Shown: positions 8,864-17,718, numbered from the stretch's first letter. The stretch: DNA of 64,000 bases from JACNKJ01 sp964344565 (GCA_964344565.1 CAYFNT010000002.1:221653-285652), one strand, 5' to 3'. The notes: generated by a model not told the origin, from the sequence alone. Numbers and translations: made by a program.

Positions 8864-9565
8864 CTAGTAGAAGTCGACCCGCTGGCGCGCCTTGCCCATC
8901 CAGTAGAGGTCCAGGGAGATGAGGCCCAGCAGACCGGTGCCGGCCACGAGGTAGGCGATGAAAAGCCCGCCCTCGGCGCCGCGGATGAGCGACATCACCA
9001 CGAGCACGAAGAGACTCGACCAGAGCGGCAGGCGCAGCCAGGCGAGCACGTGCAGGCGGGCGCGGTCGGCGGCGTCGACCACTCGTTCCACCGCGATGCG
9101 TTTGCCCCAGGCGTTGATGCCGGTGGTGAGCGGCATCATCTCGGTGATCATGGTGAGCAGGCCGAAGGCGTAGCCGATGCCGAGCACGAGGGCCGCGCCG
9201 AAGCCGACCAGCCCGAGGCCGTGGTGCAGGATCAGGTCGATGCGAGGTTGGATGCCGTACTTGTACTTGCCTACGGCCATCCAGATGAAATCGGCGATGA
9301 GATGTCCGTAGACCGCGAGCAGGCCGATGCGCATCCAGTCGCCCTCGGCGTGGCGATAGAGGAAGGCCTCGCGCCAGTGTCCGAAGCCGCCGATGAGCGC
9401 CGAGATTCCGAGCAGGGTCAGGATGAAGGCCGCCCCGCCACGGGACAGCTTGAAGGCCCGAGTATAGGCCGGCTCCACGCGCAGGATGGCCAGCACGTGC
9501 AGCAGCACGAAGATCGCCGTGAAGCCGATGATCGGCCAGAAGGTGTCGGTCCATCCGATGGGCAT
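8864..9565 (-). CDS. TLC-like polytopic membrane protein
   Basis: The protein is 233 residues with about six or seven transmembrane segments. The section D-L-I-L-H-H-G-L-G-L-V-G-F followed by L-L-T-M-I-T-E-M-M-P-L resembles the TLC (TRAM/LAG1/CLN8) domain, where a paired His and a downstream Glu-Pro segment are conserved. TLC proteins act in lipid synthesis or sensing in eukaryotes; bacterial members are uncharacterised. The assignment rests on that short pattern plus topology, so it is tentative. Confidence 0.6.
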   Translation of the reverse strand: MPIGWTDTFWPIIGFTAIFVLLHVLAILRVEPAYTRAFKLSRGGAAFILTLLGISALIGGFGHWREAFLYRHAEGDWMRIGLLAVYGHLIADFIWMAVGKYKYGIQPRIDLILHHGLGLVGFGAALVLGIGYAFGLLTMITEMMPLTTGINAWGKRIAVERVVDAADRARLHVLAWLRLPLWSSLFVLVVMSLIRGAEGGLFIAYLVAGTGLLGLISLDLYWMGKARQRVDFY

Positions 9566-9820
9566 GGGGGAAACATAGCAAAAGTAACAGAATAGTTCAG
9601 CAAGAACCTATTCAGTAGATGGGCCGCTCGACGGATGGGCTCCCTTCTGAGATGCGGCCAAACGGGCTATTAAAGTGGAACAGATTGAATTAGCATCTCT
9701 GTAGCTGATTGTGGGCCCGAGTCGCATCGGGATTCAATGCACATCCACGATCCTCAAAGCGCATATGCCCCAAGGCATCTGATGGTAAGACGGCACACGA
9801 ACGGTATCGAGGAGCTATCA

Positions 9821-12220
9821 ATGGCACGGATTCGGAAACCGCCCACTAAATCCAATAAACGTGAATCGATCGAGTGGATCGGGGGGGTCCTTTCGCCTCC
9901 GTTCCTCTACAAAGAGGACGGAGACACCGTCCGGTCCAAAATGGCGATCTGGCTGGAGCTCCCATCGGACCTCATCGTAGGACACGAAATGGTCGGCCCC
10001 AAAGCGACAGAGGGTTCTCTTGGGCGTGCCTTACAGTTGGCCCTGCGAGAGCCCCCTGAAGGTAGCTCGGGAAAACCCGATCGCATTCGCGTTGCGGATC
10101 CCGAGAGGGTGAAGGAGCTGCGAAAGATCGTCGGGGGCTCTATTCCGATCACGGTGGCGCCGACTCCGGAGCTCGACATGATGCTGGAACTCATGGCCCA
10201 GACGATGTCCTCGACCCGCAATAATGCCAGCTATTTCGAGGGTGGTCGCATCTCCGCGGAACTTCTTGAGGATCTCTTCCGAAACGCAAGGGCCCTATAT
10301 AGCCTCGCTCCCTGGAAAGTAGCCTTGGATGAACAGTTGCTGCGCGTCGACATTCCCGAACTCGAAGTCGATGGAGCATGTCTTTCGATTATCGGCAATC
10401 TCGGTGAGAGCGAAGGCCTGCTCATCTTTCCTTCCATCGAAGCCTATGACAGTTTTCACATCGCGGCCATGCACATGGACGAGGGAGGTGGCCCCATAGA
10501 CCTGGGCACCGACTGGCTCGCGCTTGACTTCGACACGGAGGCGGAGGTACCCGCATCTATGCGCCAGGAGGTGGCCGATCACAACTGGCCCCTTGCCGGT
10601 CCTGGCGCATACCCCATGGTTACGCGGCGTGAGCCCGACGGCAGAGCCCGCCCCCTCGAACCCAGGGACATGAGAATCGCATCCGCCTGCGCGAGCGCGT
10701 TTACCGCGTTTTTTCTGAAGCATGGGAGTATGTTCAGGGCGGAAACCCTCAAACCCGTCAGCGAGTCGTATTTCGATAGCAACGATCTCAAGGTCCGCAT
10801 CACCGCTCCTTTCGATGGCTTCGAACTTTTCGATTCTCCCATCAGCCCCGAGGCAAGATCGGACTGGGAGGTCCGGCTTGAAGAGGTCGGCCGCAACGAA
10901 GCCTGTCCCTGCGGGAGCGGCAGGAAGTACAAGAAGTGCCACATGCCCGAGGATCAGGGAAAACGGAGCTTCTGGAGGGGCTTGAGAGAGATTCATCGGC
11001 TCGACGTCGATTTGCTTGAGAGAATGTCCGATTTCGCCAATGAGCGATTCGGCTCCGACTGGCTCAGGTATGAGAGAGATTTCAAGAACGCGCGCGAGGT
11101 GGACTCACTCGCCCCTCATTGGTCGGTCTATCATTTCCATGTTGAAGGCAAGACCGTACTGGAACACTTCCTTGAGGAGCATGGAAGAAATATTCCGGAT
11201 CGCGAGAGAGCCGTGCTCGAAACCGAGCGGAACGCCTGGCTTTCGGTCTGGGAGGTCACCGATGTGGAGGCCGGGGAGAGTTTCACCCTTCGGGATATCT
11301 TGTCCGGAGAAGTTCGCCATGTTCATGAGGCGGCCGCATCGCGAGGCCTTGAGCGATACGATGGAGTCCTCGGCCGATTGATCGACCACGGAGAAGTCAC
11401 TTTGCTTTCGAGCCTCTATCCAAGGCCGCTTCCCCCCGAAGATGTCGCGGAGGTCGTATTGCGGGCTCGTAAGAAACTTCGTCGCAAGCAGGATGTCCCG
11501 ATCGAACGCTTGAGAGATGAGTCGTTCGGCCGGGCTCTGATCCGCTACTGGGAAGAGGCACTGGAAGATCTCCTGGAGCGTTTATCCACACCACCCACGT
11601 TGAGCAACACGGACGGAGATCCTTTCTTGATGACGACCGACCATTTCGGAATCGAACCGGGTGCCTTCGAGGCGATTCGAGATTGCATCGCAGCCATGCC
11701 CGATACCGATGCCTATGATCCTGAAGACGAAACCGTCGGGTTCGATTTTCTACGAAAAAGAGAGGCGGGCGGGCCACTTGAGGGCTCCACGCATATCGGA
11801 CGCATCACTTTCTCCGAGTCACGCTGTCGCATCGTAACCAATTCGATCAATCGGGCGGACTCTTTGAGAGGACGCGTCGAGAAGGCCTGCCATGGACTGA
11901 TCCGCCACCTGCTTCGTGAGCACTCGGACCCCCTCTCCGAAGCACTCCCGGCAAAAGTGAGTCGGGAGGACTTCTCACCGATCCAGCAGGAGGAACTCGA
12001 TCGCTTGAGCAGGGAGTACAAGATGCGACATTATCAGAGCTGGCCCGACGAACCTCTCCCGGCTTTGGAGGGGAGGACGCCTCGCGAAGCCGTATCCACC
12101 AAGGAGGGCCGGGCCGAGGTCGACCTGCTCCTCAAGAGAATGGAGAACATGGAGCGCCGGCAAGAGTCTGACGCTGCCTTCGATTTCTCGATTCTGAGAA
12201 AGGAACTCGGTCTGGATTGA
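9821..12220 (+). CDS. large SEC-C zinc-motif protein of unknown function
   Basis: The protein is 799 residues, starting at ATG 9821 with GAGGAG seven bases upstream; an ATG at 9737 lacks a site. In the middle is a SEC-C zinc motif, A-C-P-C-G-S-G-R-K-Y-K-K-C-H, with Cys362, Cys364, Cys373 and His374. The motif is shared with the SecA tail and often mediates binding to nucleoprotein partners. No signal or membrane segment is seen, so the protein is cytosolic. The N-terminal half has mixed alpha/beta character and the C-terminal half is strongly helical and acidic. Codon use is less GC-extreme than in neighbours, and an eroded recombinase fragment follows at 12240, which together suggest acquisition. 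The preceding 255 bases hold only a short CCCGA...TCGGG hairpin near 9716-9731. Confidence 0.7.
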   Translation: MARIRKPPTKSNKRESIEWIGGVLSPPFLYKEDGDTVRSKMAIWLELPSDLIVGHEMVGPKATEGSLGRALQLALREPPEGSSGKPDRIRVADPERVKELRKIVGGSIPITVAPTPELDMMLELMAQTMSSTRNNASYFEGGRISAELLEDLFRNARALYSLAPWKVALDEQLLRVDIPELEVDGACLSIIGNLGESEGLLIFPSIEAYDSFHIAAMHMDEGGGPIDLGTDWLALDFDTEAEVPASMRQEVADHNWPLAGPGAYPMVTRREPDGRARPLEPRDMRIASACASAFTAFFLKHGSMFRAETLKPVSESYFDSNDLKVRITAPFDGFELFDSPISPEARSDWEVRLEEVGRNEACPCGSGRKYKKCHMPEDQGKRSFWRGLREIHRLDVDLLERMSDFANERFGSDWLRYERDFKNAREVDSLAPHWSVYHFHVEGKTVLEHFLEEHGRNIPDRERAVLETERNAWLSVWEVTDVEAGESFTLRDILSGEVRHVHEAAASRGLERYDGVLGRLIDHGEVTLLSSLYPRPLPPEDVAEVVLRARKKLRRKQDVPIERLRDESFGRALIRYWEEALEDLLERLSTPPTLSNTDGDPFLMTTDHFGIEPGAFEAIRDCIAAMPDTDAYDPEDETVGFDFLRKREAGGPLEGSTHIGRITFSESRCRIVTNSINRADSLRGRVEKACHGLIRHLLREHSDPLSEALPAKVSREDFSPIQQEELDRLSREYKMRHYQSWPDEPLPALEGRTPREAVSTKEGRAEVDLLLKRMENMERRQESDAAFDFSILRKELGLD

Positions 12221-12239
12221 ATTGCGCGGCTCTGCACGG

Positions 12240-12497
12240 CTATAAAACGGTCAGCGCGAGAGCGGGGGGCGTCCCCCGTGTGCACCGAACGTCTCGATGA
12301 GTGGCCAGATGAGAGAGGAACGCGTTCACTTCGGCGGCGCCCATCATGACCAGATGGCACGTGCCGCGGAAACGTAGGAAACGAAGGGTCCAGCCGGGAT
12401 TGGCCCTTTCCGTACGGTGGCCGAGGTGTCTCACCCGAACCGCGGGCGGCATGGATTCCGTCAGGCGGACCGGATGCCCGAATGGGTCGACTTCCAT
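12240..12497 (-). pseudogene. remnant of an integron-type tyrosine recombinase (N-terminal part)
   Basis: The 85-codon frame aligns by eye with the N-terminal SAM-like core-binding domain of integron integrases. R-V-R-H, then R-T-E, then R-F-x-R-F-x-G and M-G-A-A-E-V-N-A-F-L-S-H-L-A match the IntI/XerC pattern R-x-R-H-Y-S-x-R-T-E-x-A-Y followed by M-G-x-x-E-V-x-x-F-L-x-x-L-A. Flanking positions are scrambled, and the catalytic domain with its R-H-R-Y residues is absent. It is most likely a decayed fragment. This stretch and the promoter after it are all that lies between 12221 and 12565. Confidence 0.65.
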
Positions 12498-12529
12498 GCC
12501 CGCATCTCAGTAAGCCTAAGGCCGGCGTA

Positions 12530-12558
12530 TTGACTTGCCGCCGGCCAGCCACTAGCTT
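12530..12558 (+). promoter_or_regulatory. sigma70-type promoter, probably leaderless
   Basis: TTGACT (12530-12535) and TAGCTT (12553-12558) are separated by 17 bases. The -10 box is seven bases before the ATG at 12566, leaving no room for a ribosome site. Confidence 0.55.
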
Positions 12559-12565
12559 CAGCGCC

Positions 12566-13912
12566 ATGGCTTCCCGAGAGATATTCCTGCGCGACACCAT
12601 CCACGGCATCATCACGCTCGATCGTGAGGATCCCGCCGACGGACTCATCTGGCGCCTGGTGAACACGCCCGAGTTCCAACGACTCAGGCGCATCCGGCAG
12701 CTCGGCCTGACCAACCTGGTCTACCAGGGGGCCGAGCACACGCGCTTCGCCCACAGCATCGGCGTGATGCATCTGGCCGGCCGCATCCTCGACCAGCTGT
12801 CCAAGAGCTGCGAGATCACCGAGCAGGACCGCCTGGAAACCCGCGTGGCCGCCCTGCTCCACGACCTCGGACACGGGCCCTTCAGCCACGTGAGCGAGAT
12901 TGTTCTGGGCGTGGGCCACGAGGAGTGGACCCGCCGCATCATTCTGGACCCGTCCACGGGCGTGAACCGCACCCTCGTCGAGCACGACATCGACCTGCCC
13001 GAGCGCATCGCCGAGATGATCGCGCACCGGCATCCCAAGAAATTCCTTCCGCGGGTCATCAGCGGACAGCTCGACGCCGACCGCCTCGACTACCTGCTGC
13101 GCGACAGCACCATGACCGGCGTGAAGTACGGCATCTTCGACCTCGAACGGCTGCTTCTCGGCCTCGAGGTCCTGCGGGACGAGCAACACGACATGGTCAT
13201 CGTGGGCGTGAAGGGCTTCCACCCTACCGAGGCCTATCTGCTCGCTCGCTATCACATGTATCGGCAGGTCTACTTCCACAAGACGGTCTGGAGCGCCGAG
13301 GCCATGTTCATGGCCCTGGTTCGCCGCGCCCAGGAACAGTTGCGCGCGGGCAAGCTCGACTACGCCCCGCCCGGCAACCCGGTGGTCCGCATCATGAGCG
13401 GCGAGGAAATGGCCCTGGACGACTACCTGCTGCTCGACGACGCGGAGCTCAAGGTCTGCATGAAGATCTGGACCCGCGAGAGCGACGAGATCCTCGCCGA
13501 TCTCGCCCGCCGCATCATCCATCGTGATCTCTACAAGGTGCGGCTCTTCCACGCGCCGGCCGATACGCCCGACCTCGCGGCCCTTCGCGAGCGCGCCTTC
13601 GAGCTCATGCGCGAGAAGTACGGCGAGGACGTGAAGCACCGCTTCCTCTTCGAGGACGCCACCGACATCTTCTACAAGCAATACGATCCGAGCCGTCTGG
13701 CCAGCAGCGGCATCCTCGTGCGCCAGCGCGACGGATCCATCGCCGAGATCGACGAGATCAGTCCCTCCATCTCGGCGCTGGAGAAGGTCTACCCCATGCA
13801 CATGTGGTGCTATCCGTCCGAAGACGCAGAGCTGCTCCAGGCCCTCCGCGTGGAAGACCTGGAGCTGGGGGATGAGTTCGCAGACAGCGAACTCAGTGGA
13901 GATTCGAACTAG
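12566..13912 (+). CDS. HD-superfamily phosphohydrolase (dGTPase/SAMHD1-like)
   Basis: The protein is 448 residues with an N-terminal HD domain: R-F-A-H-S-I-G supplies the first His, L-L-H-D-L-G-H-G gives His99-Asp100, and D-A-D-R-L-D-Y-L-L-R-D-S supplies the last Asp. This pattern marks the dGTPase/SAMHD1-like branch that includes the uncharacterised YdhJ/YwfO-type proteins. Those cleave (d)NTPs or related phosphoesters using a divalent metal. The start at 12566 gives the usual N-terminus R-D-x-I-H-G, and a longer frame from 12482 has no support. It overlaps the next, convergent gene by four bases. Confidence 0.85.
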   Translation: MASREIFLRDTIHGIITLDREDPADGLIWRLVNTPEFQRLRRIRQLGLTNLVYQGAEHTRFAHSIGVMHLAGRILDQLSKSCEITEQDRLETRVAALLHDLGHGPFSHVSEIVLGVGHEEWTRRIILDPSTGVNRTLVEHDIDLPERIAEMIAHRHPKKFLPRVISGQLDADRLDYLLRDSTMTGVKYGIFDLERLLLGLEVLRDEQHDMVIVGVKGFHPTEAYLLARYHMYRQVYFHKTVWSAEAMFMALVRRAQEQLRAGKLDYAPPGNPVVRIMSGEEMALDDYLLLDDAELKVCMKIWTRESDEILADLARRIIHRDLYKVRLFHAPADTPDLAALRERAFELMREKYGEDVKHRFLFEDATDIFYKQYDPSRLASSGILVRQRDGSIAEIDEISPSISALEKVYPMHMWCYPSEDAELLQALRVEDLELGDEFADSELSGDSN

Positions 13913-14286
13913 TCGTCTTTCTTCATGAACTTGTCGTAGTTCATCTTGTCGTTGATCAGCAGAGCCAGACCGATCAAACCGACAATGCTACCGCCTCCGA
14001 TGAACACGGCCATTCCTTCTCTATCGAAGTCGGTAGCGTAATTCCCCATCACCGTCCCGAAGATGATCACGCCGATGCCGATGGCCAGCATCACCATGCC
14101 GCTTCGGTAGGGCATGCGCTTCTTGGGTTCGTCGAGCTTCAGATTATCGATGGGCGTTCCCATCTCGATGGCCTTCTTGACGATCTCGGCCTTCTTGCTC
14201 TTCTGCAAGTGCTCGGTGATGATCGCCACGATGGGAATGCTGAAGACCATGATAATGGCGATGACGGGAATGAATATGGCTTCCAT
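13909..14286 (-). CDS. small membrane protein (DUF6249-like)
   Basis: The protein is 125 residues. ATG 14286 is preceded by AGGAGA at six bases. An N-terminal membrane segment (V-I-A-I-I-M-V-F-S-I-P-I) is followed by a charged helix and then two more hydrophobic segments. It resembles the DUF6249-type bacterial membrane proteins, recalled from pattern only. It is convergent with the HD gene, and its 5' side faces the ECF sigma operon. Confidence 0.6.
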   Translation of the reverse strand: MEAIFIPVIAIIMVFSIPIVAIITEHLQKSKKAEIVKKAIEMGTPIDNLKLDEPKKRMPYRSGMVMLAIGIGVIIFGTVMGNYATDFDREGMAVFIGGGSIVGLIGLALLINDKMNYDKFMKKDD

Positions 14287-14394
14287 GTTCGTCTCCTGAT
14301 TCAGCTTAGCGGACAGCCACATGGCCCCGCTTCCTCAATCGCCCACTCTGACCCGGACAGTGGAAAAAGGGTTTCACCCGGGTGCCCCGCCCCG

Positions 14395-14400
14395 TAACCT
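14395..14400 (+). promoter_or_regulatory. -10-like box TAACCT close to the start codon
   Basis: TAACCT lies seven bases before ATG 14408 of the ECF sigma gene, the same spacing as at 12553 and 44961. The -35 region (around 14372) is not close to consensus and may belong to an ECF-type promoter. Confidence 0.35.
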
Positions 14401-14407
14401 TTCCGCC

Positions 14408-14995
14408 ATGGACCGGTCCAAGTCACTGATGGAAGCGGCGACGATACAGAAGCAGGGCACCGAGGACCCCCGGGAGGAGGCCCAGACCTACCTTCCCCTC
14501 GACCGGCGGCGGGCAACCCGCTTCCTGGCCGACTGGGAATCCTATGTCGGCGCCCTGCTCCGCCGCATGCGCGTGGAGGAGGAGGATGTCCTCTATCGGG
14601 TTTTCGACCGGGCCCTCGGCGCCCTTCCGGATTTCCGCGGAGAGAGCCGCATATCCACCTGGCTCTACCGCATCGCCTGGCGGGAAGGCGTCCGCCACCT
14701 GGAAAAGGCGGGCAGGCTGGGCGATCGCGAGGCCCCCATCGAGGCTGCGGCCACCCATGCGGACCCCGGCGACGATCCCGAGCGAGTGCTCGAACGCCTG
14801 GAGTCGGCCGAGAGGGTGCACGCGGCGCAGGACCGGCTCGGCCCCCGCGATCGGGAAGTCCTGGCCCTGCGCTACCTGGAGGAACTGAAGCTCTCGGAAC
14901 TCGCCGAGCGACTTGACATTCCTCTCGGGACCGCGAAAGTTAGGGTGCACCGGGCCCTGTCCCGGCTCAAAGACGAACTGGAGGATGAGTCATGA
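14408..14995 (+). CDS. ECF-type RNA polymerase sigma factor
   Basis: The protein is 195 residues. Region 2 is seen as E-E-E-D-V-L-Y-R-V-F-D-R-A and F-R-G-E-S-R-I-S-T-W-L-Y-R-I-A. Region 4 is seen as L-G-P-R-D-R-E-V-L-A-L-R-Y-L-E-E-L with the helix-turn-helix L-D-I-P-L-G-T-A-K-V-R-V-H-R-A. The ATG at 14408 is preferred; the earlier frame start at 14321 would add about 29 unusual residues. The stop overlaps the next gene's start (ATGA), so the two are translationally coupled. This is the usual layout of an ECF factor with its membrane regulator. Confidence 0.88.
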   Translation: MDRSKSLMEAATIQKQGTEDPREEAQTYLPLDRRRATRFLADWESYVGALLRRMRVEEEDVLYRVFDRALGALPDFRGESRISTWLYRIAWREGVRHLEKAGRLGDREAPIEAAATHADPGDDPERVLERLESAERVHAAQDRLGPRDREVLALRYLEELKLSELAERLDIPLGTAKVRVHRALSRLKDELEDES

Positions 14996-15399
14996 CGGAG
15001 CGCTGGGCACGCATCGGCGAACATCTGAAGAACGCCGCGCTCTACGAAGAGACCGGTGCGCGACCGGTGGGCCAGGCCTGGAGACGCCGGGTCCTGGCTC
15101 GCCATGGCGGCGAGGCTGTCGTCCTGGAGTCCAGCGGCTCCAGGCTGAAGCCCCTGTTGATCTTTCTGCCCCTGGTCCTGCTCGTCTTCATGATGGTCAT
15201 GTCGGTCTGGAGCGCCTACGCCCCCTCGGCCGGCGATGACGACGGTCCCGGAGGCGCGGTGAAACTGGCCATGCAGCTATTGGACATCCAGATGCCGGCC
15301 TTCAAGATCTGGTACCTGGTCGCCTTCGGCGGCGCCGTCACGCTCATCACCTTCCTGGTTCGAGGACGCACACCCAACTTTCTTCCCCTGGACTGGTAG
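14992..15399 (+). CDS. two-segment membrane protein, putative anti-sigma factor
   Basis: The protein is 135 residues: a cytosolic N-terminal region of about 55 residues, a transmembrane helix (L-L-I-F-L-P-L-V-L-L-V-F-M-M-V), a short loop and a second helix near residues 105-122. It begins inside the stop codon of the ECF sigma gene. Position and topology suggest that it sequesters that sigma factor, but no zinc-binding H-x3-C-x2-C anti-sigma motif is present. The regulatory role is inference. Confidence 0.6.
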   Translation: MTERWARIGEHLKNAALYEETGARPVGQAWRRRVLARHGGEAVVLESSGSRLKPLLIFLPLVLLVFMMVMSVWSAYAPSAGDDDGPGGAVKLAMQLLDIQMPAFKIWYLVAFGGAVTLITFLVRGRTPNFLPLDW

Positions 15400-15401
15400 G
15401 C

Positions 15402-16052
15402 TTGCAACTCAATCCTTTCAAGAATCGTGGCGGCACGCGCATCGGACCGGGCATACGGCGTCTGGCCCTGCCCGTGGATCAGCCCCGCGCCCTGGCCAAT
15501 TCCAAGGACCTGCCCCTTTCGCTCACCCTCCGCGAGGGCGAGGATCGCCACGGCATCCTGGCTCCCGACGGCAGCACACCCTGGGGATGCCTCTTCTTCA
15601 TGATCTTCGGAGCCTCGCTGCTCACCGCCATCTTCTCGCGCAATTGGGCGGTGGTCATCGCCTTGGGCGGACTGATCCTGCTCTGGGGCTTCTACAATCA
15701 CCCGCGGCGGCAGGCCTCCGAGCCCATGATGCGCGCCCTGGGGCGCATCGGTCAGGGCCACGTGGGCGAGGCCCTGCGCGAGATGGAGCAGGCCCTCGAG
15801 CGCATGCCCGACAGCGACGCCGTGCACTACATGGCCGCCCTGGCCCGGGCCACGGCCGGACAGTGGGATCGCGTGCTGGAGCACCTGGAGCTGGCGGAGC
15901 TGAAATTCAGGCCTTACGCGGAGTTCCATCACCTTCGGGGTATGGCGCGGAAGTCGTTGGGGCAGAATGAATTGGCCATGGAGGATTTCCGCGTGGCCCT
16001 GGAGTACGCGGACTATCCGCAGCGGGAACGCCTGGAGCGGGAGCTTCAGTGA
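15402..16052 (+). CDS. membrane-anchored TPR-like protein
   Basis: The protein is 216 residues and begins at a TTG two bases after the preceding stop, which suggests coupled translation. Residues about 60-100 hold two hydrophobic segments. The remainder has two or three TPR-like helical pairs (G-H-V-G-E-A-L-R-E-M-E-Q-A-L-E and M-A-A-L-A-R-A-T-A-G-Q-W). It is probably the third gene of the ECF operon. Its partner is unknown. Confidence 0.65.
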   Translation: MQLNPFKNRGGTRIGPGIRRLALPVDQPRALANSKDLPLSLTLREGEDRHGILAPDGSTPWGCLFFMIFGASLLTAIFSRNWAVVIALGGLILLWGFYNHPRRQASEPMMRALGRIGQGHVGEALREMEQALERMPDSDAVHYMAALARATAGQWDRVLEHLELAELKFRPYAEFHHLRGMARKSLGQNELAMEDFRVALEYADYPQRERLERELQ

Positions 16053-16383
16053 AGATTCCTGGAACTTGAGGGGGCCCGGACCGTAGAGAGGCTACCTTGA
16101 GCGATTGAGAGACCTCCTGCAGTAAACATCCTCCTTAGGCAAAGGGTTGAGACGAAAGGGCGGGCCGAGTGGCCCGCCCTTCTTGCGTTCGAGAGGGACC
16201 CTTAGCGATCTTCCCGGACCGGACTCGTCGTCATTCCGGACACGAGTCCGACGCGCCAGCGCTCCCGCCTGTGGAAAAACCTCCCCGCGACATATAAACC
16301 CATCAGTGATAACGAGTTGTATCGCAGGCCCCACGGGTGCGGTTTCTGCATCAGCCGGTTCGCCCCGGTTTGGAGATGGTCCG
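16053..16383. other. intergenic interval between the ECF operon and the 16.4-20.1 kb operon
   Basis: These 331 bases carry the terminator at 16156-16184 and, before the next ATG, a plausible ribosome site (TTGGAGATGG). I see no gene, RNA or clear promoter hexamer pair in the rest. Confidence 0.6.
16156..16184 (+). terminator. rho-independent terminator
   Basis: AAGGGCGGGCC and GGCCCGCCCTT pair over 11 bp around GAGT, followed by CTT. It closes the ECF sigma operon. Confidence 0.8.
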
Positions 16384-16836
16384 ATGAGACGTCTTTCACT
16401 CCTCCTTCCCCTCCTCATTCTCCCACTCGACAGTCCGGCCTCCTCCATCGAACTCAGCTGGTCGACCCTTCGTACCCTCTATCGCTCGGGTGCTGAGCCC
16501 GTGCTCCGTCGGCCGCCCTACGACCGTCTCGAGATTCGACCCATCGGAAGCCCCTTGAGCATCGTGCTCTCCGACGATCCGAAAGGGCAATCTCTGCTCG
16601 GGAAATTGCCCGGTCAGACACCGGTGCTGCTGGAAGCCGGACAGCCCATACGCCTGGGCCCGGTGGATCTTCCCGTGGGCAGGTCCATTCTTTGGCTCAT
16701 GGGAAGCGAGTTGCTCGTTCCACCTGGCGCGGATTCGCGGCAGTCCACTCCCACCGACTGGTCCTGCTTGCGTATTTGCCTCGCCAGCGAGGACAGTGGA
16801 GCCTGCATCAAACGCTGTGGCAAGGACGAAGGTTGA
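16384..16836 (+). CDS. small secreted protein with an SSW-like motif after the signal peptide
   Basis: The protein is 150 residues. ATG 16384 follows TTGGAG at nine bases, and the first 20 residues are a clear signal peptide. Immediately after the predicted cleavage region comes I-E-L-S-W-S-T-L-R-T-L-Y. It closely resembles the C-terminal tail E-S-S-W-S-x-L-K-S-x-Y of six other proteins here, but sits at the N-terminus of the mature chain. The rest is short and ends with four Cys residues in C-L-R-I-C and C-I-K-R-C. The family is unknown. It is probably first in an operon with the next two genes. Confidence 0.65.
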   Translation: MRRLSLLLPLLILPLDSPASSIELSWSTLRTLYRSGAEPVLRRPPYDRLEIRPIGSPLSIVLSDDPKGQSLLGKLPGQTPVLLEAGQPIRLGPVDLPVGRSILWLMGSELLVPPGADSRQSTPTDWSCLRICLASEDSGACIKRCGKDEG

Positions 16837-16884
16837 AACCATCGGGAGGCGGCTCGAACCCAGCCCAATCCGAGGAGGGCGATG

Positions 16885-17718
16885 ATGCGAACGGAAAAGT
16901 CCCCGAGCATGGCGCTTGCGCTTGTGTTCTCGATTCTGGCGCTCCACTCTTCCGCGAACTCCTGCGAGCCATACAATCCTTACAAGTACACGGGACCCGA
17001 AACGCTCGAGGTCTTCACTTTTCCACTGCTTCCCGGAACATCGGAATGGAACCAGGCCAGCGAGAAGTTTCGGGACGGCGAGGGTCCGAATCCCAGGGAA
17101 TCGTTCACGGTCTCGGATACCGTGTTGATGAATTACTCCACGAAAGCACTTCTGTGGACGGCGCTGAGGTATCCGCGCCGCCAACCCTGGGGCACCTATA
17201 GCCTGGCCCATCCGACCTTCATCGGGCTCGAAAGCAACTTCTTCCAGCGATTTTCGGGAGCCGAAATCGCGAGAGGGCGAGATGACTTCGCCTCGGCCCT
17301 CGTCGAGCTGTATCGGCAACATGAGCCGAATGATCTGTGGGACTGTCCCTTCATATCGAACCTGCATGGAAGCTACTTCCAAGAGGATCTTGGCCTGCTC
17401 GAGATCCTCCTTTCCAACTATGAAGTGCTGGACAGGCTGGACCCACGCGAAAAGGAAGATCTTCTCCATCTCGTACTCGAACGCTTCTCCGCGAGGAAAG
17501 ACCAGGTGGCGGGAAACGGAACGTCCGCCGCATTGGCCGGACGCATCCTCTTGAGCCTGGATAATCCCGAGTTCAGGCGAGAGTGCGATCGAGATGATGC
17601 TCTCGAGGTCTTCTTGGACATGCCCCACGTTGACATCACAAGCCACTATCCATACGCCGAGCTGGTGATGGAAAGCGGACGTCGATGGCTCGACAAAAGG
17701 GGGAGGGCTGATGAATGA
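16885..17718 (+). CDS. secreted protein of unknown family
   Basis: The protein is 277 residues. The ATG pair at 16882/16885 follows GAGGAGGG, and 16885 gives the better six-base spacing. It has a signal peptide ending around S-S-A-N-S, then a single Cys-rich start (C-E-P-Y-N-P-Y-K-Y) and a largely helical body without known motifs. Its last eight bases overlap the start of the 804-residue protease-like gene, so the two are coupled and probably work together. Confidence 0.65.
   Translation: MRTEKSPSMALALVFSILALHSSANSCEPYNPYKYTGPETLEVFTFPLLPGTSEWNQASEKFRDGEGPNPRESFTVSDTVLMNYSTKALLWTALRYPRRQPWGTYSLAHPTFIGLESNFFQRFSGAEIARGRDDFASALVELYRQHEPNDLWDCPFISNLHGSYFQEDLGLLEILLSNYEVLDRLDPREKEDLLHLVLERFSARKDQVAGNGTSAALAGRILLSLDNPEFRRECDRDDALEVFLDMPHVDITSHYPYAELVMESGRRWLDKRGRADE

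Noticed and set aside
12461..13801. 446-codon minus-strand frame opposite the HD phosphohydrolase
   Set aside because: The product is a low-complexity Val/Ala/His/Gln mix typical of antisense frames in GC-rich genes. The plus-strand protein has clear catalytic motifs.
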